DNA from: Spartobacteria bacterium
Lineage (GTDB): Bacteria > Verrucomicrobiota > Verrucomicrobiia > Chthoniobacterales > UBA10450
Length of the DNA: 40,487 nt
Direction: 5' to 3'
NCBI GenBank assembly: GCA_003169695.1
Contig: PNAS01000027.1
Span: 1-40,487 of the forward strand
In this document: positions 18,686 through 27,518 of the stretch, one piece after another
Layout: each line of letters starts with the position of its first letter
Position numbering within the stretch: the first letter of the stretch is position 1
Notes under the pieces: generated by a model
The model's input: only the letters and a program-made list of their open reading frames with translations
Databases searched by the model: none
What the model was told of the DNA's origin: nothing
Translations under genes and position numbers: made by a program

Positions 18686-20275
18686 ATGACCTTCGCTGCG
18701 GGATTCTTACTCTTGATATGGGTAGTCGCATCGATCCTGGTGAACGGCATTGCTCTGTTGCATCATTTGACGAAGCTGCGCGGGCTCGAGTTGGTCGGTT
18801 ATGGCGCCGCGGCGGGCGTTCTCTTGCACGCTCTTCTGGGCTGCGCGATCGCTGCTGTCCCGCCAGTTCGATGGGCCTTGGTCGCGATCCTGATCGCTCT
18901 AACACTGTTGAGCGCGGTTTACTTCGTCGCGCGGCAGGTTCTGCAAGAGTTTTCCCTGGCGTTATCAACGCCGAGTAAAGTCTCGTTGGCTTTGTGGGTT
19001 CTGCTTCTCGTGCTGAGTCTGGGGCTTCATCACATCGATGTCCGATTTCCAGAGCCCCTGCCCGACGGGGCCTACATTTTTAAGACTCACACCACCAGCG
19101 TAAAGATCCAGTATCTAACGTCACTACCTGCCGATAACTACATTCCTTTCGCCGTGGCGGAATTTTTCCTGCGCGGGGTCTCATTCAAAAAGGAGAGACC
19201 GATTCTGCCTGGCAATGAGGTAAGCAATCGGACGATCCTGATGTCGCTTGTCGTATTGCCGTTTCGAGTCGCGCTCGGTGCGCGGCACGACCATCCGCAT
19301 CTCGGAACTTACAATTATGTTGGCCGGGACTGGCCAGACGTGTCGAAGTTAAATACGGGAAACGGCTTCGAACAGTTTGCTGTCATCGGTTTAGTCCTGA
19401 ATTCGCTGATGCTTCTCGGGTTGTTTGTTTTTTGCTCCAGCCTTGGCGCAAACGCCGTTCTGCCACTGGCCACACTTCTTTATATTACGAATCAGTATTT
19501 CATCGCTCAGACTGTTTACACGTGGCCGAAAGCATTGGCTGGGTTTTTTATCCTTCTCGCATGGACCTCCATGCGAAGTGGCCATGGCCCGGCGGTCGTT
19601 GCCGCGCTCATGGCACTGGCGTGTCACTGTCATCCGTATGCGATCGTTTTCGCGGGCTGTGCGGCGGTGTTTTATCTGATTCAGCGGCGGGGTGAAAAAT
19701 CTCGCGTGCCGTTCGCGATCCTTTATCTCGCTGTCTTTGGCCTGATTCTCGCGCCCTGGATCATTTGGACAAGATTTGTCCTGCACATACCTTCCGATTT
19801 GGTCATGCAGAACTTCGCCGGACCCGGCACTGAACCCGCTTGGGCCTCCCCAATAGGCTTTTTGTGGATTCGGCTCCACAACTTATTCTACCTGATATGG
19901 TCGATGATGTTTACGGTCTACCCTTTTGATTTCAGGGCGGTTCTAGATGCCTGGCAGTTCTCCCTGCCCGGCGTCATCGGGCTTGTCTTGATCTACCCCG
20001 CCTTGGCCCAGTGCGCGGAACTGCCAAAACCACGCTCATGGCTCTGGTATGGTTTACTCGGTCCCCCTTTGTTGATTCTTGCCATCTATAGTTGTCCTGC
20101 ATTGCCTGTCCTTCATGGTTATCAACCCTTACTGGGCGTCTTGCTTTTCTTCAGTGTTTGGTGGCTCTCTCAGCATTGCACGCGAAGAATCTGCGTAGGC
20201 CTTATTGGCCTTCAACTTCTCCTCAATCTCTGCCTAATTCTGGCCCGCGGGCTAATCACGGGCGCGCGGTTTTAG
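18686..20275 (+). CDS. Polytopic membrane protein, GT-C-like or glycan polymerase-like
   Basis: A 529-aa integral membrane protein with roughly ten or more hydrophobic helices, starting MTFAAGFLLLIWVVASILV, and one larger extracytoplasmic stretch (about residues 115-230) with HHIDVRFPEPLPDGAYIFK. The layout resembles lipid-linked-sugar glycosyltransferases of the GT-C superfamily or a Wzy-type polymerase, but I see no diagnostic motif that decides between them. It is divergent from the giant glycosyltransferase (134 bp between starts) and is followed 76 bp later by a methyltransferase gene on the same strand, so it probably acts on the same glycan. The start is the ATG at 18686, with no obvious Shine-Dalgarno. 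Confidence 0.7.
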   Translation: MTFAAGFLLLIWVVASILVNGIALLHHLTKLRGLELVGYGAAAGVLLHALLGCAIAAVPPVRWALVAILIALTLLSAVYFVARQVLQEFSLALSTPSKVSLALWVLLLVLSLGLHHIDVRFPEPLPDGAYIFKTHTTSVKIQYLTSLPADNYIPFAVAEFFLRGVSFKKERPILPGNEVSNRTILMSLVVLPFRVALGARHDHPHLGTYNYVGRDWPDVSKLNTGNGFEQFAVIGLVLNSLMLLGLFVFCSSLGANAVLPLATLLYITNQYFIAQTVYTWPKALAGFFILLAWTSMRSGHGPAVVAALMALACHCHPYAIVFAGCAAVFYLIQRRGEKSRVPFAILYLAVFGLILAPWIIWTRFVLHIPSDLVMQNFAGPGTEPAWASPIGFLWIRLHNLFYLIWSMMFTVYPFDFRAVLDAWQFSLPGVIGLVLIYPALAQCAELPKPRSWLWYGLLGPPLLILAIYSCPALPVLHGYQPLLGVLLFFSVWWLSQHCTRRICVGLIGLQLLLNLCLILARGLITGARF

Positions 20276-20351
20276 TGATTTTCCCCGGGACGCGTTGTTA
20301 TCGCTTGCGCGCTGACATATTCGGCGCGCCGCGCTATTCTGGCTTGCTGGC

Positions 20352-21512
20352 ATGAGAACGGAGATTATCCACACAGATTTGCCGTCGCGCCACTTCGAAC
20401 CGCGCATCTACGGAGTGGGAGCGTGGACGAGCCATCTCCATTTTGCCTACGACCTCGTTGCGGTGATGCGGCCGCGATTGCTCGTCGAATTGGGGGTTGA
20501 TCGCGGCGAAAGTTATTTCGCCTTTTGCCAGTCGGCGGCGGAAAACAAGGCGGGCACCCGATGTTTTGGGGTCGATACGTGGCGGGGCGACCCACACGCG
20601 GGTGGCTATGATGAGACGACGTTTGCGCAGGTCTCCAGCCACAATCGAGTGAATTACGAGGCGTTTTCCACCTTGATCCGTGACGACTTCGACGCCGCGC
20701 GCGAGAAATTTGAGCCCAAGAGCATCGACCTCCTCCACATCGACGGCCTTCATACTGACGCCGCAGTTCGTCACGACGTCGACTCCTGGCTGCCAAAAGT
20801 CCGACCAGGTGGCATCATTCTCCTCCACGATGTGGATGTGCGCAGCCGCGACTTTGGTGTCTGGCGAATTTGGGCCGAGCTGCAGGAACGTGGCCGCTCC
20901 TGGACATTTCACGATGGACCCGGCCTCGGTGTGTGGCAGAAGCCGCCCGCGCTGGAATTGCCCGGGTTTCTTGAACAACTCCTGGCGCCACCTAACGAGT
21001 GGAACAGCGCGTTGGCGAAATACTACAGTGCGCGCGCCGATGACCTGCAACGCAAGATCGCCGAACATTGGCGCGACGGGACAATTCGCCACGGACCATT
21101 CGCGCAGCAAACAATCATTCAGGTCTTCTACACGGAAGATGGCGCGCATTGCGAGGAAAATTCGGTTTTTGCGCGAATTGGACATGAGGGGTGGAAAGAG
21201 GTCCGAATCGAGTTGCCACCGGGGGCGGCGGCCTCTCCGCTTCGAATCGATTTCGTGACCGCCCTGACCACCATCGACGTTACCTCGATCCGCCTCGCGA
21301 AAGCGGGATCTACTTATTTTTCCGCCCCGGAGGAAACCGGATTCGACACAATCCGCTTGGGCGGGGACGTTGAACGACTGGCTCATCCAACTGACCTGCG
21401 GCTGAAAATCACCGGAATCGATCCTCAATTGTACCTGCCGGTTGTCGCTCTTCCCTCCAGCGAGGGGCCGCTCGTGCTGCAAATGCGCCTTCGAGTATCC
21501 GCTAACCAGTAG
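20352..21512 (+). CDS. Class I SAM-dependent methyltransferase
   Basis: A 386-aa protein. Residues about 30-200 match the Methyltransf_24-type fold: LVELGVDRGESYFAFCQSA as motif I, CFGVDTWRGDPHAGGYDE, SIDLLHIDGLHT and PGGIILLHDVD. The C-terminal 180 residues are less familiar and may be a beta-rich accessory domain. The N-terminal domain is visibly homologous to the first 200 residues of the 1335-aa glycosyltransferase (LYDLVASKKPKSIVTLGFGDG and FFTFCQAA), which supports a shared pathway. The substrate is probably a surface glycan sugar, but the sequence does not show this. It lies downstream of the polytopic membrane protein on the same strand. Confidence 0.85.
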   Translation: MRTEIIHTDLPSRHFEPRIYGVGAWTSHLHFAYDLVAVMRPRLLVELGVDRGESYFAFCQSAAENKAGTRCFGVDTWRGDPHAGGYDETTFAQVSSHNRVNYEAFSTLIRDDFDAAREKFEPKSIDLLHIDGLHTDAAVRHDVDSWLPKVRPGGIILLHDVDVRSRDFGVWRIWAELQERGRSWTFHDGPGLGVWQKPPALELPGFLEQLLAPPNEWNSALAKYYSARADDLQRKIAEHWRDGTIRHGPFAQQTIIQVFYTEDGAHCEENSVFARIGHEGWKEVRIELPPGAAASPLRIDFVTALTTIDVTSIRLAKAGSTYFSAPEETGFDTIRLGGDVERLAHPTDLRLKITGIDPQLYLPVVALPSSEGPLVLQMRLRVSANQ

Positions 21513-21592
21513 GGACGGTTTCAACGACGAGGCGTCTAGCTCGTGAATGTGCGTTTCCCAACGAAACAGTGAATTTGCCCGTGTCGTCGGGC

Positions 21593-23008
21593 CTAGCGAT
21601 CCGGCGCGGGGCGCTCGTAGGACCTCTCCACACGCGCCGCGACATCCCGATAATCGTAATCACTTTGGTAGATCTGCTTCATCGCGGCGATCGATTTGTC
21701 CCCTTCGCCCATCAGCTCGTAAACCAGCCCGAGGTTGTAGACGATTTCCTTTTTCATTGCGTCCATCGAGCTGACCTCCTGCGCCGCTTCCTCGAGCTGT
21801 TGCGCGGCGAGATCGAGCATTCCGAGCTCACGATAGCAACCGCCTAGCAAATTCATCGCTTTCAAACGCGCGTTCGGATTCTGGCGCGCTCGCTGCAATT
21901 CCGGCACAGCCTCCCGCAATCGACCGGTGCGAAAGAGATTTTCGCCCAGCTCAAAGCGGAGTTGGAGATCGGTCGGATCACACTCGGAGCGCTTGCGCGC
22001 ATCCTCGATCAGGAGTTCAGCGTGGTTCTTCTTCGCCAGGGAGAGCGCCTCTGATCTCTCAGCAAAGAGCTGGTCTTGCGCGCCATGATTTGCGAGAAAT
22101 TCCTCGTGTTCGGCAATCTCGCGCTCCGATCGTTTCCCGCGCAAATCGGAAATTTTTCGCGCAACCCGCGGATCACTATTGTTCGTGAGATCCGCCGCGT
22201 ATTGATACCACGCGATGGCGTTCTCGAGATCTCCCTTGAGGTCGTACAGCGCGCCCAACTTCCGCGCGAAATCCACGCTCTGCGGCTCCGCTTGATGACG
22301 CGCGAAAGTCCCCTCGATTTGCTGTTCGAGAGACTTGTCGGCCAGCACTAGCCGGCCCTGTTGCTCCAGAGAAACAGCCGCTTCCTTGTCCTTGATCAGA
22401 TCGCGATAACTTTCTGCCTGAGTCCATCCGCCTGTCTTCATGGCAGAGCGGGCTGATGCATCCTTGCCCAGCCGGACCGCCTTGGCATCCGTCGGATCTA
22501 TCTCCGCAATCTTGTTGTAGACCTCGACCTCTCTGTCGCTTTCGCCCAACTCGTGATGAAGCTGGCCCAATTCGTGGAGAATTTTTGTGTCGCGCGCTTT
22601 CTCCTCGAGTAAAGTCTGGAGCGCAAACACGCCAATCTCTGGCCAACCGGCCGCCAGCGCCGCCTGCTTCAAAACCAGATTGGCCTGACGATTGTACGGT
22701 TCGTTCTCCAAGACTTTCTCGATCATTTCCACGGCGCGTCTCGGATTGTTCTTCAACTCACGCTGCGCCTTCATGATCGAGATCGCGGAAGTCGAGATGT
22801 TGAACAAAGCTCTCCTTTCTGCTCTGTGTTTGGTAACTTCCGCGCGACGCAAAAGCTGACGGCCCGTAAGAAATTCCGGCTCCTGTTTCAAGACTCCCTG
22901 CAACAGCGAGATCGCGTAACCAAAATTGCGCAGCTCGATCGCAGCGACGGCCTTGAGCCAAAGATTCCGCAACGGTTCGCCAAGTTCCTTTTCGGTCTTA
23001 ACCGGCAT
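21593..23008 (-). CDS. TPR-repeat protein
   Basis: A 471-aa protein with several tetratricopeptide repeats, clearest near residues 140-175 (KILHELGQLHHELGESDREVEVYNKIAEIDP), 240-275 (ALYDLKGDLENAIAWYQYAA) and 345-460. No signal peptide or catalytic motif is seen, so it is probably a cytoplasmic scaffold. The start codon lies 3 bp after the mutS stop codon, so the two are translated from one message, but any functional link to mismatch repair is unproven. The middle (180-235 and 285-330) is charged and helical. Confidence 0.85.
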   Translation of the reverse strand: MPVKTEKELGEPLRNLWLKAVAAIELRNFGYAISLLQGVLKQEPEFLTGRQLLRRAEVTKHRAERRALFNISTSAISIMKAQRELKNNPRRAVEMIEKVLENEPYNRQANLVLKQAALAAGWPEIGVFALQTLLEEKARDTKILHELGQLHHELGESDREVEVYNKIAEIDPTDAKAVRLGKDASARSAMKTGGWTQAESYRDLIKDKEAAVSLEQQGRLVLADKSLEQQIEGTFARHQAEPQSVDFARKLGALYDLKGDLENAIAWYQYAADLTNNSDPRVARKISDLRGKRSEREIAEHEEFLANHGAQDQLFAERSEALSLAKKNHAELLIEDARKRSECDPTDLQLRFELGENLFRTGRLREAVPELQRARQNPNARLKAMNLLGGCYRELGMLDLAAQQLEEAAQEVSSMDAMKKEIVYNLGLVYELMGEGDKSIAAMKQIYQSDYDYRDVAARVERSYERPAPDR

Positions 23009-23011
23009 GTC

Positions 23012-25525
23012 TCAGAGCAAATCCAACTGCGGTTTCTCCGGCACGCTGATCACCTTCCTGCTTCGCCGGTTTTTCCCAGGTTTTTGCACGTCTACCGTCC
23101 CATTCGGTCTCTCGAGATGCGAAAGGATGTCTTTCGCGCGGTCGAGAATTTCCTTGGGCACACCCGCAAGTCGCGCCACGTGGATCCCGTAACTTTTGTC
23201 CGCACCACCGGGAATGATCTTGCGCAGAAAAATGATCTGCTCGTTCCATTCGCGGACGGCGACGTTGAAATTCGCGACTCCTTGGCGTTCCTCGGCCAGT
23301 TTGGTCAGCTCATGATAATGGGTCGCAAAGAGCGTGCGCGCCTTGATCTTGTCGTGCAGAAATTCCGCGACACTCCACGCGATCGAAAGACCATCGAAGG
23401 TGGAGGTCCCTCGGCCGATCTCATCGAGAATCACGAGACTGCGCTCCGTCGCGTTGTTCACGATATTCGCAGTTTCGTTCATTTCGACCATGAAAGTCGA
23501 TTGGCCGCGGGAAAGATCGTCGTTCGCGCCGACGCGGGTGAAAATACGATCTACCAGCCCGACCTCCGCGCTCGAAGCCGGGACAAAACTTCCGATCTGC
23601 GCGATCAACACGATCAATGCGACCTGTCGGATATAGGTCGACTTGCCGGCCATGTTTGGCCCGGTAATGATCGCCAGCCGCATCCTTTCGCCATCTAGGT
23701 CCGTATCGTTTGGCACAAATTTTTCCTCCGCGAGATTTTGATCGAGCACCGGATGTCGTCCATCGCGAATCATGAGCTTCAGCGTCTTATTAAGGAGCGG
23801 ACGAGAGTAGCCAAAGAGCCGCGCCGTTTCCGCGAACGCGCAGATCACGTCGAGTGTCCCGAGCGCGCTGGCAGTTTGTTGAATCGGCGCCAGCTCCCGA
23901 AGCGTTTCGTCCCGCAAGGTTTGGAAAAGCTGATACTCGAGCTGACGTGCGCGCTCATCAGCGCCGAGAATTTTTGCTTCCATCTCCTTCAGCTCAGGCG
24001 TGATAAATCGCTCTCCGCCCACGGTCGTTTGCTTGCGAATGTAGCGCGCAGGCACATTCGCGAGATTCGATTTCGTGATCTCGATGAAATAACCGAAAAC
24101 GGAATTGAAACGGACTTTAAGCGATTTGATCCCGCTCTCGGCAATCTCGCGCTCCTGCAGCTCGGCGATCCAGTTCTTGCCGTCGCGAGAGGCTTGCCGC
24201 AGTTCATCCAGATCGGCGTTGAACCCATCGCGGAAAATCCCGCCTTCTTTTAAGACCATGGGTGGATCTTCGACGAGCGCGTGATTCAATTTCTGCGCAA
24301 GCTCCGGCATTTCCTGCAGCTGATTTTGCAGCGCTTGAGCCAGCGATTCCGGCCGCCCGATTTCCTCGTCGTGATTCGCCCCGAAGGCCAGGCGATCGAG
24401 CAGAGTTTGCAGCGCTTTCTTCAGCTCGGGAATTTGTTGCAAAGAGGTTTTTAAGGCGACGAGATCGCGCGCATTGCCAGACGCCTGGCTCAGCCGGCCA
24501 GACGCGCGCTCCAGATCCCGAATCGATTTCAGCGAATGACGCAGAGCGGCGATCAAGTCAGACTCGTGCAATAAATCGGCGATCATTTGCTGGCGCCGTT
24601 CCAATTCGTCGAGATTGCGCAAGGGCTGCAAAATCCAGGTCCGCAACTTTCTCCCGCCCATCGGAGTGACGGTCCGGTCGAGCGCCGCCAGGAGGCTCGT
24701 GTTCCGTGCCCCTCGCGATTCGACCAGCTCGAGATTCACCTGGGTCGCGGCATCGAGCATCACATAGTCGTCCCGCGCGTCACAACGCAGCGAAGTGAGA
24801 TGATCCACTTTCCGCCGCAGCTGCTGCTTCAGATAATGAATGATCGCGCCCGCCGCGCCGATCGCGGCGGGCATGTCGGTGCATCCAAACCCGTCGAGCG
24901 ATTTAACCCCGAAATGCTCGCACAAAGTGAAGCGCGCATGTTCCGCCAGAAATGCGAAATCGTCGTAAGAAAGCGCGCCTTCGATCTCTCCGAATTGCGC
25001 GCTCTGCCGGTCGCTGACCAATAACTCCGCGGGAGAGATCCGCGCGAGATCGTCCATCAGCGTGCTGGTGTCGCTCGACTGTGTAACCCGAAATTCACCG
25101 GTACTCAGCTCGGCATAGGCGAAGCCAAAAGCGCCATCCTGGAAATAAACGGCGCCGAGATAATTCGGCCGGTTGGATTTGAGCAGATCCATCTCACTGA
25201 CGGTGCCGGCTGTGATGATTTGCGTGATCTCGCGTGTAACGATTTTTCCCGGCTGCGGTTCGCTCGTTTGATCGCAAATCGCGACACGCCGGCCGGCTTG
25301 GATAAGCTTCGCGATGTAACCCGGGGCGGCGTGATAAGGCATGCCGCACATCGGCACGCTGTTGCGGTGGGTCAGCGCGAGATTGAGCAACCCGGAGGCT
25401 TCCTTGGCGTCCTCGAAGAAGAGCTCGTAGAAATCGCCGAGCCGAAAGAGTAGCAGCGTATCCGCCGGCACGCTGGCGCGCAGCCGCTGGTACTGCTGCA
25501 TCATCGGAGTGAGCGCGTCCGCCAT
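23012..25525 (-). CDS. mutS: DNA mismatch repair protein MutS
   Basis: An 837-aa protein, the normal length. It recognises mismatches and small loops as a dimer and recruits MutL. The mismatch-reading Phe-x-Glu is present as DFYELF (residues 31-36). The connector, lever and clamp domains follow. The ATPase has Walker A GPNMAGKS at 622-629, the ST-rich DLSRGQSTFMVEM loop, Walker B SLVILDEIG at 696-704 and the THYHELT switch. The start is ATG 25525, before MADALTPMMQQYQRLRASVP, with no strong Shine-Dalgarno. It is likely in one minus-strand unit with the aminotransferase upstream (56 bp gap) and the TPR gene downstream (3 bp gap). Confidence 0.97.
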   Translation of the reverse strand: MADALTPMMQQYQRLRASVPADTLLLFRLGDFYELFFEDAKEASGLLNLALTHRNSVPMCGMPYHAAPGYIAKLIQAGRRVAICDQTSEPQPGKIVTREITQIITAGTVSEMDLLKSNRPNYLGAVYFQDGAFGFAYAELSTGEFRVTQSSDTSTLMDDLARISPAELLVSDRQSAQFGEIEGALSYDDFAFLAEHARFTLCEHFGVKSLDGFGCTDMPAAIGAAGAIIHYLKQQLRRKVDHLTSLRCDARDDYVMLDAATQVNLELVESRGARNTSLLAALDRTVTPMGGRKLRTWILQPLRNLDELERRQQMIADLLHESDLIAALRHSLKSIRDLERASGRLSQASGNARDLVALKTSLQQIPELKKALQTLLDRLAFGANHDEEIGRPESLAQALQNQLQEMPELAQKLNHALVEDPPMVLKEGGIFRDGFNADLDELRQASRDGKNWIAELQEREIAESGIKSLKVRFNSVFGYFIEITKSNLANVPARYIRKQTTVGGERFITPELKEMEAKILGADERARQLEYQLFQTLRDETLRELAPIQQTASALGTLDVICAFAETARLFGYSRPLLNKTLKLMIRDGRHPVLDQNLAEEKFVPNDTDLDGERMRLAIITGPNMAGKSTYIRQVALIVLIAQIGSFVPASSAEVGLVDRIFTRVGANDDLSRGQSTFMVEMNETANIVNNATERSLVILDEIGRGTSTFDGLSIAWSVAEFLHDKIKARTLFATHYHELTKLAEERQGVANFNVAVREWNEQIIFLRKIIPGGADKSYGIHVARLAGVPKEILDRAKDILSHLERPNGTVDVQKPGKNRRSRKVISVPEKPQLDLL

Positions 25526-25581
25526 TGCTTCAGAATGAAATCAGCGAAGGGCGATTGCCAGCCGGAACTGCTTACGCAAGC

Positions 25582-26481
25582 TCAAGCGACCTCAAGGCCC
25601 TCGTTTGCGGTCCGCTCCGCGAAAAGTCCGCTCAACCGGCGTGTCAACGGTCCGATTTCACCGCTTCCGATGATTCGTCCATCCACTTTGATGACGCCAG
25701 CCAATTCGCCCATCGTGCCGGTGCAAAACATTTCGTCCGCGCGATAAACGTCATCGAGGGTCAGATCGGATTCCCCGTGCGGGATGCCGGTTGCCTCGCA
25801 TATCTCCAGCACCGTTGCGCGGGTGATTCCTTCCGGGCACGCAACGACCCGGCTTGTTGCAACCTCGCCGTTGCCGACCAGAAAAACGTGCGTGGCATTC
25901 GTTTCGGCCACGAGGCCGCGGGTATCGAGCATGAGCGCGTCGTCCGCGCCGGCGGTGGTCGCTTCGATCTTGGCCAGGATCGAGTTCAGCAAATTGGTGT
26001 GATGGATTCTCGGATCAAGAATCTCCGGCGGCGGGCGGCGAATGCGGCTCGTGATCAAAGTCAGCCCGCTTTTCGCGTAGACCGGCGGCTTGTGCTCGGC
26101 GAGCACGATCAACGTCGGACCCGACTGATTCAGGCGCGGGTCCATGCCCGAAGTAGTTTTCACGCCACGCGTGAGCGTGAGACGAATATGGACTCCATCG
26201 CGCATCTGGTTTGCGACCAGGGTCCGCTTGATTTCTTCGATGATCTTTTCCTCTTGCGGAATTTCTGGAAAAGCGAGCGCTTCCGCGGAACGCCTGAGCC
26301 GGGCAAGATGTTCGTGCAGTTTGAAAATGCGCCCGTGATAGAGACGCAAGCCTTCCCAAACCGCGTCGCCGCCCTGCACCGCTGAATCGAATGGGCTGAT
26401 GCCGGCTTTGTCTCGATGCACCAGCTCACCATTGATGTTGATCAACAGGTCGCGGTTCTTCTCGTTGAATTGCTGCAGCAT
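25582..26481 (-). CDS. Class IV aminotransferase-like protein lacking the PLP lysine
   Basis: A 299-aa protein of the branched-chain/D-amino acid aminotransferase fold (PLP fold type IV). It keeps ININGELVHRDKAGISPFDSAVQGGDAVWEGLRLY, NLLNSILAKIEA, ALMLDTRGLVAETNATHVFLV and the phosphate-binding PEGITRATVLEI. Active members have RIK-x-x-N-L-L, with Lys forming the Schiff base with PLP; here it reads R158-I-H-H-T-N-L-L, so the Lys position is His160 (codon CAT at 26002-26004). The protein may therefore bind PLP without normal transamination, or do something else. It lies downstream of a sulfotransferase-like gene and upstream of mutS. The start is ATG 26481. The fold assignment is firm; annotation as working IlvE is doubtful. 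Confidence 0.85.
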   Translation of the reverse strand: MLQQFNEKNRDLLININGELVHRDKAGISPFDSAVQGGDAVWEGLRLYHGRIFKLHEHLARLRRSAEALAFPEIPQEEKIIEEIKRTLVANQMRDGVHIRLTLTRGVKTTSGMDPRLNQSGPTLIVLAEHKPPVYAKSGLTLITSRIRRPPPEILDPRIHHTNLLNSILAKIEATTAGADDALMLDTRGLVAETNATHVFLVGNGEVATSRVVACPEGITRATVLEICEATGIPHGESDLTLDDVYRADEMFCTGTMGELAGVIKVDGRIIGSGEIGPLTRRLSGLFAERTANEGLEVA

Positions 26482-26501
26482 TTTGGTTCGTGAGAATTCT
26501 T

Positions 26502-26600
26502 AACCGCGGATGACGCGGATAACACGAATCGGAAGGCGGACTCTTGTGGACGCGAGAGCTTCCATATTCTTCATCCGTGTCATCCGCGCGATCCGCGGTT
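26502..26600. repeat. Long imperfect inverted repeat (REP/MITE-like)
   Basis: The left arm 26502-26526 begins AACCGCGGATGACGCGGAT; the right arm 26576-26600 is its reverse complement at 22 of 25 positions. The 49-nt middle has a smaller inverted pair GGAAG (26531-26535) and CTTCC (26559-26563). It fills the gap between the sulfotransferase-like and aminotransferase genes. It has no coding potential and could form a long hairpin in RNA. It looks like a dispersed palindromic element, but no second full copy is seen in this window. Confidence 0.75.
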
Positions 26601-26608
26601 GACTTCCT

Positions 26609-27349
26609 TCAGTGTAAGCGATGCTGATAAAGACGCTCATAAGCCTCCCGAGATTTTTCGTAAACATCACGCAAACGCTCCGGAACCGGCGCCGGTTTTC
26701 GCGGCGGAAGCCCGCGGAAAGTCGTTGAAGCTAGTACCTCGCCATACCAATGCTTCGCCCAAATTCCGTCTGTCTCGCGCAGACCCGATGGCCAGGAAAG
26801 CATCAAGTCGCTGAATTCGACGCCAACGTCGTCACATAACAATTCCAGGATTCTTCGCGGATTCTCGAGGACATCGCGTGCATCAATGACCGTGGGTATC
26901 GCGCCGATGTCCGCGCGCACCCAATCGAAAATCTCCGCCTGCTGAACGAAGCCGATATCTTCAAGCGTCGGATCGTTGTTTTTCCTCATGTAAGAGGCGA
27001 TCACGTCACGCGGATCGCGAATGAGAAAACAGTTCGTCGCCGCGCCGAGCCAGGCGCGATCGATCTGTGGCAGCAGGTGATGGGTCATCTGCTTCTGGTA
27101 AAAAATCTGTTTCCCCTCGGGGACGTCACCGGTCAATCGCTGGACAACATTTCGCCAGTCCGTCTCGCCGTTGGCCATTACTTCATCGGCGCCGGGGTGA
27201 TCGCGGTGCGTCGCTTGCAGGTAATGCGCGTAGAATGGTTCATCGCACACGAACGTATCCGTGCGATTTCCCCATGACCGCATCATCGCGGTGGAGATGT
27301 TCCGCGGTCCGGACCACATCGCGATGCGGACAGGTTTATTGGTCGGCAT
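26609..27349 (-). CDS. Sulfotransferase-like P-loop protein
   Basis: A 246-aa protein of the sulfotransferase superfamily. The N-terminal MWSGPRNISTAMMRSWGNR (about 11-29) corresponds to the 5'-phosphosulfate-binding loop, and FLIRDPRDVIASYMRKNND to the 3'-phosphate-binding segment. The length is short but complete. In my recollection such proteins are found beside, or fused in eukaryotes to, class IV aminotransferase-like domains, and here the next gene downstream is exactly such a protein. Whether it transfers sulfate is not shown. The start is ATG 27349. A long inverted repeat separates it from the aminotransferase gene. Confidence 0.8.
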   Translation of the reverse strand: MPTNKPVRIAMWSGPRNISTAMMRSWGNRTDTFVCDEPFYAHYLQATHRDHPGADEVMANGETDWRNVVQRLTGDVPEGKQIFYQKQMTHHLLPQIDRAWLGAATNCFLIRDPRDVIASYMRKNNDPTLEDIGFVQQAEIFDWVRADIGAIPTVIDARDVLENPRRILELLCDDVGVEFSDLMLSWPSGLRETDGIWAKHWYGEVLASTTFRGLPPRKPAPVPERLRDVYEKSREAYERLYQHRLH

Positions 27350-27518
27350 CGGCGAACATTCTAACGCGAAGACGCGAATGACGAGACGGAATTCGCTTCA
27401 TTGAGGGCCAACTGTCCACTCAGCTTCGAATCTCAAAGAAGACTATTTTGCGAGGCTTGCGCCCGCAGGTGTTAGTCGGAGCGACTGGGAACTCCGCAAT
27501 GGAATCGTGGAGCCGAAG

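Noticed and set aside
20334..21524. 396-aa open frame antisense to the methyltransferase gene
   Set aside because: It is antisense to a frame with clear SAM-methyltransferase motifs and has no family-like sequence; long antisense frames are common at this GC content.
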